Positions 52,345 through 60,255 of a stretch of DNA of 64,000 bases are shown here, piece after piece. The position numbers were made by a program, and so were the translations under genes. Source of the stretch: Corynebacterium sp. CNCTC7651 (GTDB taxonomy: Bacteria > Actinomycetota > Actinomycetes > Mycobacteriales > Mycobacteriaceae); assembly GCF_021496665.1 (NCBI RefSeq), contig NZ_CP071246.1:1984001-2048000 (forward strand), written 5' to 3'. The notes below the pieces were generated by a model that was not told the DNA's origin, ran no database searches, and saw only the letters and a program-made list of their open reading frames with translations. Position 1 is the stretch's first letter, and each line of letters starts with the position of its first letter.

Positions 52345-53610
52345 TTACAGATCGAATTGCTCGGGCTGGTATCTCGGTGTCGTGGAGGTTGGCGCGAGGG
52401 CGGCAAGGGCGGATTCGCGGGACATGCCGCACACCTGCAGTAGATCCACAACCAGCGAACGTGTCTGCGCGAGGATGGCGTAGGCGGAAAGCACCGGGGT
52501 CGAGGCCGCCGGGGTCGCGTCGCTGCCGGCGCCGGCGTTTTCGCTGGCCGGGGTCTGCGAGGTCGGCGGGGCTGGGGTCTGCGGAGCCTCCAACTCAAGC
52601 ACGTCCATGCCGGAGCGCTGGGCGATGCCGCGCAGCTGGTTCACAAGGACGGGAATGGCGGCGGCTTGTTGGCTGCTGCGCTTTGAGTCGGCGTCGTAGA
52701 TCTCGGAGATTTCGAGGCAGACTTCGGAGAGTTCGTCGATAAGCATGATCTGCTCCGTGGAGACCCTGTCGTCGTCCTCGCAAAGCACGAGTGCGCGGCG
52801 GGCAAGCACGCGGGTAGTGCGCACAGCGTTGTCCACGGGCGGGATGACAAGCGCGAGAGAGTTCACGTAGCGGCGCGTGCCCCAGAGGAACGGGGAGAGC
52901 CTGGTCGTCTCCTCGCCGGATTGGATTGCGGCAGCCATGGAGTCGATGCGGGATTGGCTGCCGCGGATAAGGTCGAGGGCTTCGCGGATGCAGTCGGGGT
53001 TGCCGGTTCGGAGGCCGTCGGCGACGTCGTCGAGCACGGAGCTCATCAAACTCATGATCTGGGAGATCTCGGCGCGAGCGCTGGCCATCGGGGCCTGCGG
53101 GATGAGCGCCAGCGTGGCCAGGGCGATTGAGCACCCGACGAACGCATCCACGGTGCGGTCGATGCCGGTCACCTCGGCACCCGGCGGCATGATGGTGGCG
53201 ATCAGTACCGAGCCGATCGCCACCTGATTCACCAACAACTGGGACTTTGAGAAGAACGAGGCGATCAAGAGCGAGCCGGCGACAATCACGGCGATCTGCC
53301 AGCCGCCGTCGCCCAGCCTGTAGAACAACAGATCACCCACCAGCACGCCCAGCACGCAGCCAAGGGCGATATCCAGGGCCTTCGAGATCCGCTCACCGCT
53401 GCTGATGCCAATGATCAACAGCACCGCAATGGGCGCGAAGAACGGGCGTTCGTGCCCGATCACGTCCTTGGATACGAAGTACGCCAACCCCGCGGCGATG
53501 GAGGTTTGGAAAATGGGCAGCAGGCGGCTGCGCACGCGTTTGAGCCGCGTGTTCAGGGATTTGTCGACCGCGCGGAGGCGGTCGCGGGTGTTCATTCTCT
53601 GTTGAGGCAT
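52345..53610 (-). CDS. FUSC-family membrane transporter
   Basis: The protein of about 421 residues has an N-terminal block of helices (about 30-180, SIAAGLAYFVSKDVIGHERP, FFAPIAVLLIIGISSGERIS, GVLVGDLLFYRLG) typical of fusaric acid/aromatic acid exporters, and a long cytosolic helical domain with a Pro/Thr linker (about 345-375). Cargo is unknown. The start is uncertain: ATG at 53610 or ATG at 53595, neither with a good ribosome site. It is followed downstream by the insertion sequence. Confidence 0.8.
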   Translation of the reverse strand: MPQQRMNTRDRLRAVDKSLNTRLKRVRSRLLPIFQTSIAAGLAYFVSKDVIGHERPFFAPIAVLLIIGISSGERISKALDIALGCVLGVLVGDLLFYRLGDGGWQIAVIVAGSLLIASFFSKSQLLVNQVAIGSVLIATIMPPGAEVTGIDRTVDAFVGCSIALATLALIPQAPMASARAEISQIMSLMSSVLDDVADGLRTGNPDCIREALDLIRGSQSRIDSMAAAIQSGEETTRLSPFLWGTRRYVNSLALVIPPVDNAVRTTRVLARRALVLCEDDDRVSTEQIMLIDELSEVCLEISEIYDADSKRSSQQAAAIPVLVNQLRGIAQRSGMDVLELEAPQTPAPPTSQTPASENAGAGSDATPAASTPVLSAYAILAQTRSLVVDLLQVCGMSRESALAALAPTSTTPRYQPEQFDL

Positions 53611-53631
53611 GTGCAAAGTGTCGTCGAAAAG

Positions 53632-53660
53632 CAAAAAAGCACCGGGCGGAACCCGGTGCC
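53632..53660 (-). terminator. fba terminator
   Basis: GCACCGGG and CCCGGTGC form the stem, with six T on the minus strand. A CGTCGAAAAGC motif copy (53622-53632) abuts it. Confidence 0.85.
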
Positions 53661-53675
53661 TTCAGAGCTTAGCGC

Positions 53676-54710
53676 TTACTTGGACACGCTCTTGCCCACG
53701 GAGTGCAGGTCCTGGCACGCCTCGATGACGCGCTCGGACATGCCCTGCTCTGCCTTCTTCATGTAAGAACGCGGGTCGTACACCTTCTTGTTGCCCACCT
53801 CGCCGTCGATCTTGAGAACGCCGTTGTAGTTCTCAAACATGTGGGAAACCACCGGGCGGGTGAACGCGTACTGGGTGTCCGTGTCCACGTTCATCTTCAC
53901 CACGCCGTAACGCAGCGCCTCCTCGATCTTCTCCTTCTCGGAGCCGGAGCCACCGTGGAAGACGAAGTCGAACGGGTTCGCGCCGGCCTCGAGGCCCAGC
54001 TTGCGCTCCGCAACCTTCTGGCCCATGTCCAGCACCTCAGGGCGCAGCTTCACGTTGCCCGGCTTGTACACGCCGTGCACGTTGCCGAAGGTAGCGGCCA
54101 GCAGGTAGCGGCCCTTCTCGCCGGTGCCCAGGGCGTTGATGGTCTTCTCGAAGTCCTCCTCAGAGGTGTAGAGGTTCGCGCCGGCCTTCGCCTCAACGCC
54201 GTCCTCCTCGCCGCCGACGACACCAATCTCCACCTCAAGGATGATGTTGGCGTTGTGCGCCTTCTCCAGCAGCTCCTGCGCGACCTCGAGGTTCTGGTCG
54301 ATCGGGATAGCGGAGCCGTCCCACATGTGGGACTGGAACAGCGGCAGCTCGCCGCGGTCCACGCGCTCCTGGGAGATGGCGATAAGCGGACGCACGTACT
54401 CGTCCAGCACCTCCAGCTGGCAGTGGTCGGTGTGCAGCGCAATGTTCACGTCGTAGTGCTGGGCAACCTCGTGCGCAAACGCGGCGAGGGCGCGGGCGCC
54501 GGCGACCTTGTTCTTCACAGCCAGGCCGGAACCGAACTCCGCACCGCCGGTGGAGAACTGGATGATGCCGTCCGACTCAGCCTCCGCGAAGCCCTTGATG
54601 GCCGCGTTAATCGTCTCGGAAGACGTGCAGTTGATGGCCGGGAATGCGTAGCCGCCCTGCTTCGCGGCATCCAGCATCTGGTTGTAAACCTCAGGAGTTG
54701 CAATTGGCAT
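53676..54710 (-). CDS. fba: class II fructose-bisphosphate aldolase
   Basis: The 344-residue zinc-dependent glycolytic enzyme matches the C. glutamicum length. Metal-site and substrate residues are visible: ALHTDHCQ (zinc His), EVEIGVVGGEEDGV, GNVHGVYK and FVFHGGSGS. AAGGAGG precedes the ATG at 54710. It has its own terminator. Confidence 0.96.
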   Translation of the reverse strand: MPIATPEVYNQMLDAAKQGGYAFPAINCTSSETINAAIKGFAEAESDGIIQFSTGGAEFGSGLAVKNKVAGARALAAFAHEVAQHYDVNIALHTDHCQLEVLDEYVRPLIAISQERVDRGELPLFQSHMWDGSAIPIDQNLEVAQELLEKAHNANIILEVEIGVVGGEEDGVEAKAGANLYTSEEDFEKTINALGTGEKGRYLLAATFGNVHGVYKPGNVKLRPEVLDMGQKVAERKLGLEAGANPFDFVFHGGSGSEKEKIEEALRYGVVKMNVDTDTQYAFTRPVVSHMFENYNGVLKIDGEVGNKKVYDPRSYMKKAEQGMSERVIEACQDLHSVGKSVSK

Positions 54711-54763
54711 AAGGGATATCCTCCTTGTTGCGTGCGGTTTTTCCGCCTCCCAGTATGCCCGTT

Positions 54764-55963
54764 TTAGGCCAGGCCCGCAGCGGCCACCGCGGCCGCCGCC
54801 TCCAGCAGCATCCACCCGGAAAGCTGCACCGACAGGTCGCGCTCGTCGATGCGCACCAGGCCCACTGCTTCGCTTATCGACGTCGGACCCAGCCCGTAGT
54901 TGTGCGGCAAGCGGGCATCCTCGTCCCACTCCGCCGGGAAGATCGGCAGCCCGTCCACCTCGAGGCGGTGGGACCACAGCGACTGCGCGGAGGCGAGCAC
55001 CAGGCGCGCGGCGACCTTCTTCGTGGCCATGTTCTCGCGGCTGTCCTCCGGCAGGCGCACCGCGACGTCCGCCAGGTAGCGGGCCAGGATGCCCTTGAAC
55101 AGGCCGCCGTCGCCCTCGCCCGTCTCGTGCTCCGGGCTTAAGATCACGCCCTGCGGGCTGGCCATGTGGAGTGCCACTGCCTGCACAATCGCGCGGATGT
55201 GGGTGATGTAGTACACGGACGCGTCCGCGCGCTCGGAGTACTCGAAAGAGTCGATCGCCTCATCGCTGGCCAGACCCACGTCCTCGCGCAGCGCCAGCGC
55301 GATTTCCAGGCTCGCGCCCAGCACGGTGCCTTGGTTGGAGGTGTAAATCTTTTCCACCACTTCGGGTCCGTGCATGCGCATGCGGATACCGTCGTAAAGC
55401 AAGCCCGATTCGGAGACCAGGTTGTCGAACATCCAATCCACAATCTGGCGGGCCTTGTCCAGCCGCCCCGTGCGGGCGAACAGGATCGCGGCCGGGCCGT
55501 TGGAGGGGATGTTGTAGTACGTCTCCCCCGCCTTCCACGGCAGCACGCCGGTGACCGGGTCGATGCCTGCGAGGACGTCAAATTCCAAGTCCCCCAGCGC
55601 CCGCGTGCGCTTGATGCCGCCGAGACCCACCGCCCGGTTCCACGCCAGGGCCATCCAGGCCTTATCGTCGATGTGCTGGTTGCTGGTCAGCTTTGTGCGG
55701 TGGCGGCGCTGGATGCCGCGGATCGTTTCGTTCACGCGCCGCCGCCGCGTCTTGGTGGGCCGGCGCAGCGCGGCATCCGTCAGGCAGTCCAGGTACTGCG
55801 TTTGCCACCAGTAGCGCCAGTGCAGGAACAGCTTGTCCTTGTACCCGGGCGGCCACGTCGGCGTGGCCAGGTTGGTTTTGGGAAGCCCCCAGAGGCGCGA
55901 TGCGTGGCGTTCCTCGATCGCGGAGGCGGCAAGGTCGGCGCGGTGCGACCAGGTTTCGGGCAT
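54764..55963 (-). CDS. glycoside hydrolase family 76 protein
   Basis: The 399-residue protein resembles GH76 alpha-1,6-mannanases: an (alpha/alpha)6 fold with the Asp-Asp pair in QHIDDKAWMALAW (about residue 99), WKAGETYYNIPSNGPAAILF and a C-terminal PTSISEAVGLVR. No signal peptide is seen, so it may act on cytosolic mannosides. Corynebacteria carry alpha-1,6-mannan in lipoarabinomannan. TAAACC 7 bases before the ATG is a weak leaderless -10. Confidence 0.78.
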   Translation of the reverse strand: MPETWSHRADLAASAIEERHASRLWGLPKTNLATPTWPPGYKDKLFLHWRYWWQTQYLDCLTDAALRRPTKTRRRRVNETIRGIQRRHRTKLTSNQHIDDKAWMALAWNRAVGLGGIKRTRALGDLEFDVLAGIDPVTGVLPWKAGETYYNIPSNGPAAILFARTGRLDKARQIVDWMFDNLVSESGLLYDGIRMRMHGPEVVEKIYTSNQGTVLGASLEIALALREDVGLASDEAIDSFEYSERADASVYYITHIRAIVQAVALHMASPQGVILSPEHETGEGDGGLFKGILARYLADVAVRLPEDSRENMATKKVAARLVLASAQSLWSHRLEVDGLPIFPAEWDEDARLPHNYGLGPTSISEAVGLVRIDERDLSVQLSGWMLLEAAAAVAAAGLA

Positions 55964-55973
55964 GCCCTACGGT

Positions 55974-56621
55974 TTACCACGCCTTGGTCAGATCGGCGTG
56001 CTGGCGCACCCATGCGTGCATGGCAATACCCGCTGCTACACCCGCGTTGATGCTGCGGGTGGACCCGAACTGGGCGATCGAGCAGGTCATCACCGCCGCG
56101 TCCTGCGCCGCCGCCGTCACCCCGGGGCCCTCCTGGCCGAAGAGCAGCACGCAGCGGCGCGGCAGCTGCGCGGTCTCCAGCGGCACGGATCCGGGCGTGT
56201 TGTCAATCGCCACAATGGTCAGGTCCTCGCCTGCCGCCCACGCAACCAGGTCCTCCACCGTCTCGTGGTGGCGGATGTGCTGGTAGCGGTCCGTCACCAT
56301 CGCGCCGCGCCGGTTCCAGCGCTTCCGGCCCACAATGTGCACCTCCCGTGCCAGGAACGCGTTGGCGGTGCGCACCACGGTGCCGATGTTCATGTCATTC
56401 TCGAAGTTCTCAATCGCCACGTGGAAGTCGTGCCGCCGCTGGTCCAAGTCCGCCACGATCGCGTCCAGGGACCAGTAGCGGTATGCGTCCACCACGTTGC
56501 GGGTGTCGCCGTTGGCTAGGAATTGTGCGTCGTAACGCGCGTCGCTCGGCCATGTGCCCTCCCAGGGGCCGACGCCGTGGCGCCCTTCCTGCCACTCGGT
56601 GGGGCCTTTGCTATGCGTCAA
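55974..56621 (-). CDS. SpoU/TrmH-family RNA 2'-O-methyltransferase
   Basis: The 215-residue SPOUT methyltransferase has NIGTVVRTANAF (motif 1), LLFGQEGPGV (motif 2) and SINAGVAAGIAMHAW (motif 3). The probable start is TTG at 56621, which overlaps the pyrE stop and has AAGGA upstream; the longer open frame runs through pyrE. The RNA target is not known. A gene of this family sits between fba and pyrE in C. glutamicum as well. Confidence 0.85.
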   Translation of the reverse strand: MTHSKGPTEWQEGRHGVGPWEGTWPSDARYDAQFLANGDTRNVVDAYRYWSLDAIVADLDQRRHDFHVAIENFENDMNIGTVVRTANAFLAREVHIVGRKRWNRRGAMVTDRYQHIRHHETVEDLVAWAAGEDLTIVAIDNTPGSVPLETAQLPRRCVLLFGQEGPGVTAAAQDAAVMTCSIAQFGSTRSINAGVAAGIAMHAWVRQHADLTKAW

Positions 56622-57150
56622 GCCCCAGGTCCTTAAGGCCGAGCAGGTAGCGGTACTCCAGGCCGGCCTCGGCGATGACCTCGCCGGCGCCGGTCGCGCG
56701 GTCCACCACCGTCGCCACCGCAACCACCTCAGCGCCCTCCGCGCGGCAGGCCTCGACCGCGGTCAGCGGGGAGTTGCCCGTGGTCGTCGTATCCTCCACC
56801 ACAAGCACACGCTTGCCGACGATCGACGGCCCCTCAATCCGCCTCTGCATCCCGTGCTTCTTCGCTTCCTTGCGCACCACAAACGCGTCAATGTCGCGCC
56901 CGTCCGCGTGCATCACCGCGGTGGCCACCGGGTCCGCGCCCAGGGTCAGGCCGCCCACGGCCACGTAATCCAGGTCCGCGGTCAGCTCGCGCAGCAGCTC
57001 GCCGATCAGCCGGGACGCCTCGTGGTGCAGCGTCGCGCGACGCAGGTCAACGTAGTAATCCGCCTCGCGGCCGGACGACAGCGTCACCTTCCCGTGCACC
57101 ACCGCCAGCTCCTTCACCAGCTCAGCCAGGCGGGCCTTCTTCTCACTCAT
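56611..57150 (-). CDS. pyrE: orotate phosphoribosyltransferase
   Basis: The 179-residue enzyme makes orotidine 5'-monophosphate in pyrimidine synthesis. The PRPP site reads LVVEDTTTTGNSPL (about 112-125), and the loop residues RKEAKKHG are present. AAGGAG precedes the ATG. It overlaps the gene before it by 8 bases and the methyltransferase after it by 11, so three genes form one translational unit. Confidence 0.94.
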   Translation of the reverse strand: MSEKKARLAELVKELAVVHGKVTLSSGREADYYVDLRRATLHHEASRLIGELLRELTADLDYVAVGGLTLGADPVATAVMHADGRDIDAFVVRKEAKKHGMQRRIEGPSIVGKRVLVVEDTTTTGNSPLTAVEACRAEGAEVVAVATVVDRATGAGEVIAEAGLEYRYLLGLKDLGLDA

Positions 57151-58789
57151 CTGCGTGCTCCTTCGTTGTTGTGTCCTGTGCGTCTTGGAAAATCGACGGC
57201 GGCGTTTGCGCCCGGCGCGCCCTGGTCAGGTCCCGCGGCACCTCGCGCGCGGGGCCGTCCGCAATCGCTTCGACCTCGTCACCGCCCACCGCGCGCAGCT
57301 CCACCGGCCCGCGCACCGCACCCGTGGTCCGGGTCGGCAGCTCCAGCGGCTCCTCCGGGCGCTGCACTTTCGGGGCTTGTTGCTTATCGACGCTCCCTTC
57401 AACCACCCCGTCATCCACCGCCGACATTACTTCCGACGGCTGAATAGCACCGAGGTCCAGCGGCCTGGGATCACGTGGCGGCAGTGTGCGAGCTGCATCC
57501 GCGAGCAGGGCCAACGGGGCGAGCGCGGCATCCCAGTCCGCCGGGCTAGAAACGCCGTTGCCGCCGAGCTGCGCCAGCACCCACTCGCCCTCGAACCACA
57601 CCGCAGCGACCGCTGGCGGCATTTCTGTCAGAGCGGTGCGCACGCGAACGTCGATAAAGCGCTGCACCGGGCCCGGCTCTGTGCCGTAAATGGTGAAGCC
57701 TTCCTCCGCGGCAACCTCGATGAGGTCCTCCGAGGACGCAGCCGCGAGGTGTTCCGCGTGTGTGTCGCGGCGCATATCCACCACGATGTCCGTGACCTCG
57801 CCCGTCGCCATCGCGATCACCGTCGCGCTGCCCAGGTCCATCACGTGCGTGTCATGCCCGTAGATCTGGCCGCTCGCGATGTCGCGGGCAGCTGCACCCG
57901 TGGATGCGGCGCCGCGCTGCCACTCGCCGGTCAAGAAGTCGTCGCTCTTGGCAAAGCTGAAGCCCTTCGCCTCCGCCCATGCCCGACGCTCACGACGGTT
58001 CGCCCCCGGCAGCTGCAGACCGGATCGGCGGTGCTGCCACGGCTGCTTGGCGGGCCTGGGCGCGGCGGCAGGTTCTGGTTCCGGATCCCCCGCCGCCGCA
58101 GTCGCTGCTGCCGCCGCAGCCTCCGGTTCTGGCGCGGGTTCTTCCTGCGCCGTCGCAGCCTCCGCAGGTGTAGCCGGCTCAGCCGCTGGTTCCTCCGCCG
58201 CTTCAGCCGCTGCCGGCGCTGCCTCCGCTTGCTTCGTCGCAAACTCCGCAGCTTGCGGCGTATCGAGCTCGAATGCGCCCTCCTCCCCAGCACGTTCCGC
58301 GGCTTCCGGAGCGCTCCACACCGACGACCCAGTCGCCTCGGCGGGTTCGACGGCTTCGCCGCCCTGCACATCGACGCCCAGCTCGGCGGCCTCAGGCGCT
58401 ACGGCCTCCGGCGACGCGCTACCCGGTGCGAGGTCCTCCGGTGCCGCATCTTCTGGCTGCTCCGGTTCAAATGCGTCGGCGGGTTCGGTGGGCTGGGGAG
58501 TTTCGTCGACACGCACTGGCTCAATGCCCGGCGTGGTCGCGTCTTCGGAGGGACGCACCGGTTCGCGCACCTGGGCAACGGAAACGGATTCGGTCTGCTC
58601 CGCCGCTTCAGCGTGCTCAGGGGCTTCCACCCAAGCGGTCGGCTCGGTCGGCTCGGTCGGCTGCGGGGTTGCCTCGGTCAATCCGTGCGCCTCGGGTGCG
58701 GGTGCGCGTCGCTCGCGTGCGTCCGTAACCCAAAGCCAGATGCCGGCTGCGAACGCAAGTATCGCGAGGAGAATAAGTAGGTATGCCAT
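57143..58789 (-). CDS. membrane-anchored Pro/Ala/Glu-rich protein of unknown function
   Basis: The 548-residue protein has one N-terminal membrane helix (about 2-22), then 230 residues of Pro/Ala/Glu-rich low-complexity sequence. A folded C-terminal domain (about 255-460: LQLPGANRRERRAWAEAKGF, SAIVIAMATGEVTDIVV-like segment, FEGEWVLAQLG) and a disordered tail follow. I know no function; similar proteins sit beside pyrE in corynebacteria. The helix has no cleavage site, so the chain is probably anchored. The start ATG has TAACAT about 9 bases upstream. Confidence 0.65.
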   Translation of the reverse strand: MAYLLILLAILAFAAGIWLWVTDARERRAPAPEAHGLTEATPQPTEPTEPTAWVEAPEHAEAAEQTESVSVAQVREPVRPSEDATTPGIEPVRVDETPQPTEPADAFEPEQPEDAAPEDLAPGSASPEAVAPEAAELGVDVQGGEAVEPAEATGSSVWSAPEAAERAGEEGAFELDTPQAAEFATKQAEAAPAAAEAAEEPAAEPATPAEAATAQEEPAPEPEAAAAAATAAAGDPEPEPAAAPRPAKQPWQHRRSGLQLPGANRRERRAWAEAKGFSFAKSDDFLTGEWQRGAASTGAAARDIASGQIYGHDTHVMDLGSATVIAMATGEVTDIVVDMRRDTHAEHLAAASSEDLIEVAAEEGFTIYGTEPGPVQRFIDVRVRTALTEMPPAVAAVWFEGEWVLAQLGGNGVSSPADWDAALAPLALLADAARTLPPRDPRPLDLGAIQPSEVMSAVDDGVVEGSVDKQQAPKVQRPEEPLELPTRTTGAVRGPVELRAVGGDEVEAIADGPAREVPRDLTRARRAQTPPSIFQDAQDTTTKEHADE

Positions 58790-58891
58790 CGGGCACAGAT
58801 GTTACTGCGCAAGCGGCTCATCGGCGGTGACGGCGCGGGGTCGCGAGCTACGCGGCCATCAGGTCACGCGGCCGCCGGCCGGCCGCCGGGG

Positions 58892-59746
58892 TTAAACGTT
58901 GGCCTCGATCGGGTTCGAGTTGTCCGCCGCCCACTGGGACCAACCGCCCACGTAGTGGGTGATCACCGGCAGGCCGGCGTGCGCCATCGCCGCAAGAAGC
59001 AGGGCGGAGTGGTTGCCGGAGCCGGAGTAGACGATGAAGTCCTCCGGCCGCGAGTCCTGGGTCAGGCCGACCTCGGCGAAGCGCGCGCGGATCTCCTCCT
59101 CGCTCTTCACCTTCACTTCGCCCTGGTCACCGATCGGCTCGAACAGGTCGGAGACCGGAAGGTTGATCGCGCCCGGGATGTGGCCGGCGCGCAGGTCGAG
59201 GATTTCGCGGCGGCCGTCGAAGCGGCGCTTCGAGCGAGCGTCGATAAGCGTGCCCTGGAAGTCCCGCACCTGTTCAATGCCGGCAAGCGGCAGGTTGTCC
59301 GGGGACGTTGCAACCTCGCGCGGGACCACCACGTTGCCGGGGCCGGCGACGGTGGGCAGGCCGAGCTCGTCCCAGGCGGAGAAGCCGCCGTCCACAATGT
59401 GCACGTCCTCGATGCCCGCCCAGCGCAGCACGAACCAGGCGCGGGCGGCGAAGAGGCCGTTACCGGTGTCATACACAAAGGTCGGGCGGCCCGGCTCGAT
59501 GCCCCACTGCTCCACGGCCTGATCGATGACGTCGATGTGCGGCATGGGGTTGCGGCCGTCAACACGGCCGGGCATGCCGGCGAGCTGCGAGGCAGGCTCA
59601 CAAAACAGGGCAGTCGGGATGTGCTCGGACTGGAACTTGGACCACGCTTTGCCCTCCTGGAACTCCCAGAGGGCGGCGAGGATGGTGTGCTTCTTACCTT
59701 TTTGGATGCGCTCGTGCAGGGTTTCGGCGGAGACAAAGACGCTCAT
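58892..59746 (-). CDS. rhodanese-like sulfurtransferase with Ser in place of the catalytic Cys
   Basis: The 284-residue protein has two rhodanese domains of the thiosulfate/3-mercaptopyruvate sulfurtransferase type: N-terminal with VYDTGNGLFAARAWFVLRWA and FSAWDELG, C-terminal with LIDARSKRRFDG and RAGHIPGAINLP. The active-site loop, normally Cys-x-x-Gly-x-x, reads VYSGSGNHSALLL, so the persulfide-carrying Cys is Ser. Activity as a sulfurtransferase is doubtful. TAGACT lies exactly 7 bases before the ATG (leaderless). Confidence 0.85.
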   Translation of the reverse strand: MSVFVSAETLHERIQKGKKHTILAALWEFQEGKAWSKFQSEHIPTALFCEPASQLAGMPGRVDGRNPMPHIDVIDQAVEQWGIEPGRPTFVYDTGNGLFAARAWFVLRWAGIEDVHIVDGGFSAWDELGLPTVAGPGNVVVPREVATSPDNLPLAGIEQVRDFQGTLIDARSKRRFDGRREILDLRAGHIPGAINLPVSDLFEPIGDQGEVKVKSEEEIRARFAEVGLTQDSRPEDFIVYSGSGNHSALLLAAMAHAGLPVITHYVGGWSQWAADNSNPIEANV

Positions 59747-59753
59747 GCGCGCC

Positions 59754-59759
59754 AGTCTA
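59754..59759 (-). promoter_or_regulatory. -10 box TAGACT of a probable leaderless transcript
   Basis: On the minus strand TAGACT is 7 bases before the rhodanese ATG. The same hexamer at the same distance precedes the next gene upstream. Confidence 0.5.
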
Positions 59760-59801
59760 GCCAGCTCGCGCGCCGGTCACAGCGCGAGAAGTCGCCCCAG
59801 G

Positions 59802-60215
59802 CTACGCCATGAATCCGGGTGCCTGGTGGATCACGCCCTCAGACTCCAGGCCGTCCAGCCACTCCATGATGCCGTCCCGCGGGCAATCCGCCCCGATGCT
59901 GGCCGCCAGCATGCCGCCCGGGCCCAGCTCCACGCGGCACCCGAACGCCAGCAGCGTCTCCGCGATCTGGTGCGGCGCCTCCGTCTCGGGGAGAATTCGC
60001 ACCGTGGACGATCCGCCGCGCACCACCACGCGATCCACGTGGTACTGCCCGCCCACGCGCACGCATTCCACAATGTCGCCGAGCGCCAGCGACGTATCCA
60101 CAAACGGCACGCTGGCCACCACAAAATGGCTCCCGCTCAGCTGGTGCGCCGCGAGCTGCTCATCCTCCACACCGGGGACAGCAACTCGGGTGGTAATCGT
60201 GGTGGTCGGCTGCAT
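59802..60215 (-). CDS. DUF4265-like hypothetical protein
   Basis: The 137-residue soluble protein probably belongs to DUF4265: VASVPFVDTSLALGDIVECV then VRGGSSTVRILPE and HQIAETLLAFGCRVELG, an alpha/beta layout. No function is known. TAGACT 7 bases before the ATG suggests leaderless transcription. Confidence 0.6.
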   Translation of the reverse strand: MQPTTTITTRVAVPGVEDEQLAAHQLSGSHFVVASVPFVDTSLALGDIVECVRVGGQYHVDRVVVRGGSSTVRILPETEAPHQIAETLLAFGCRVELGPGGMLAASIGADCPRDGIMEWLDGLESEGVIHQAPGFMA

Positions 60216-60222
60216 GGAGTGC

Positions 60223-60228
60223 AGTCTA
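60223..60228 (-). promoter_or_regulatory. -10 box TAGACT of a probable leaderless transcript
   Basis: On the minus strand TAGACT is 7 bases before the ATG of the DUF4265-like gene. Confidence 0.5.
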
Positions 60229-60255
60229 GGGCACCTTGCTTATCGACGGTCCCTT

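Noticed and set aside
57155..58780. 541-codon frame antisense to the Pro/Ala/Glu-rich gene
   Set aside because: It arises from GC skew at third positions. The minus-strand protein has a membrane helix, proper operon overlap with pyrE and a plausible start.
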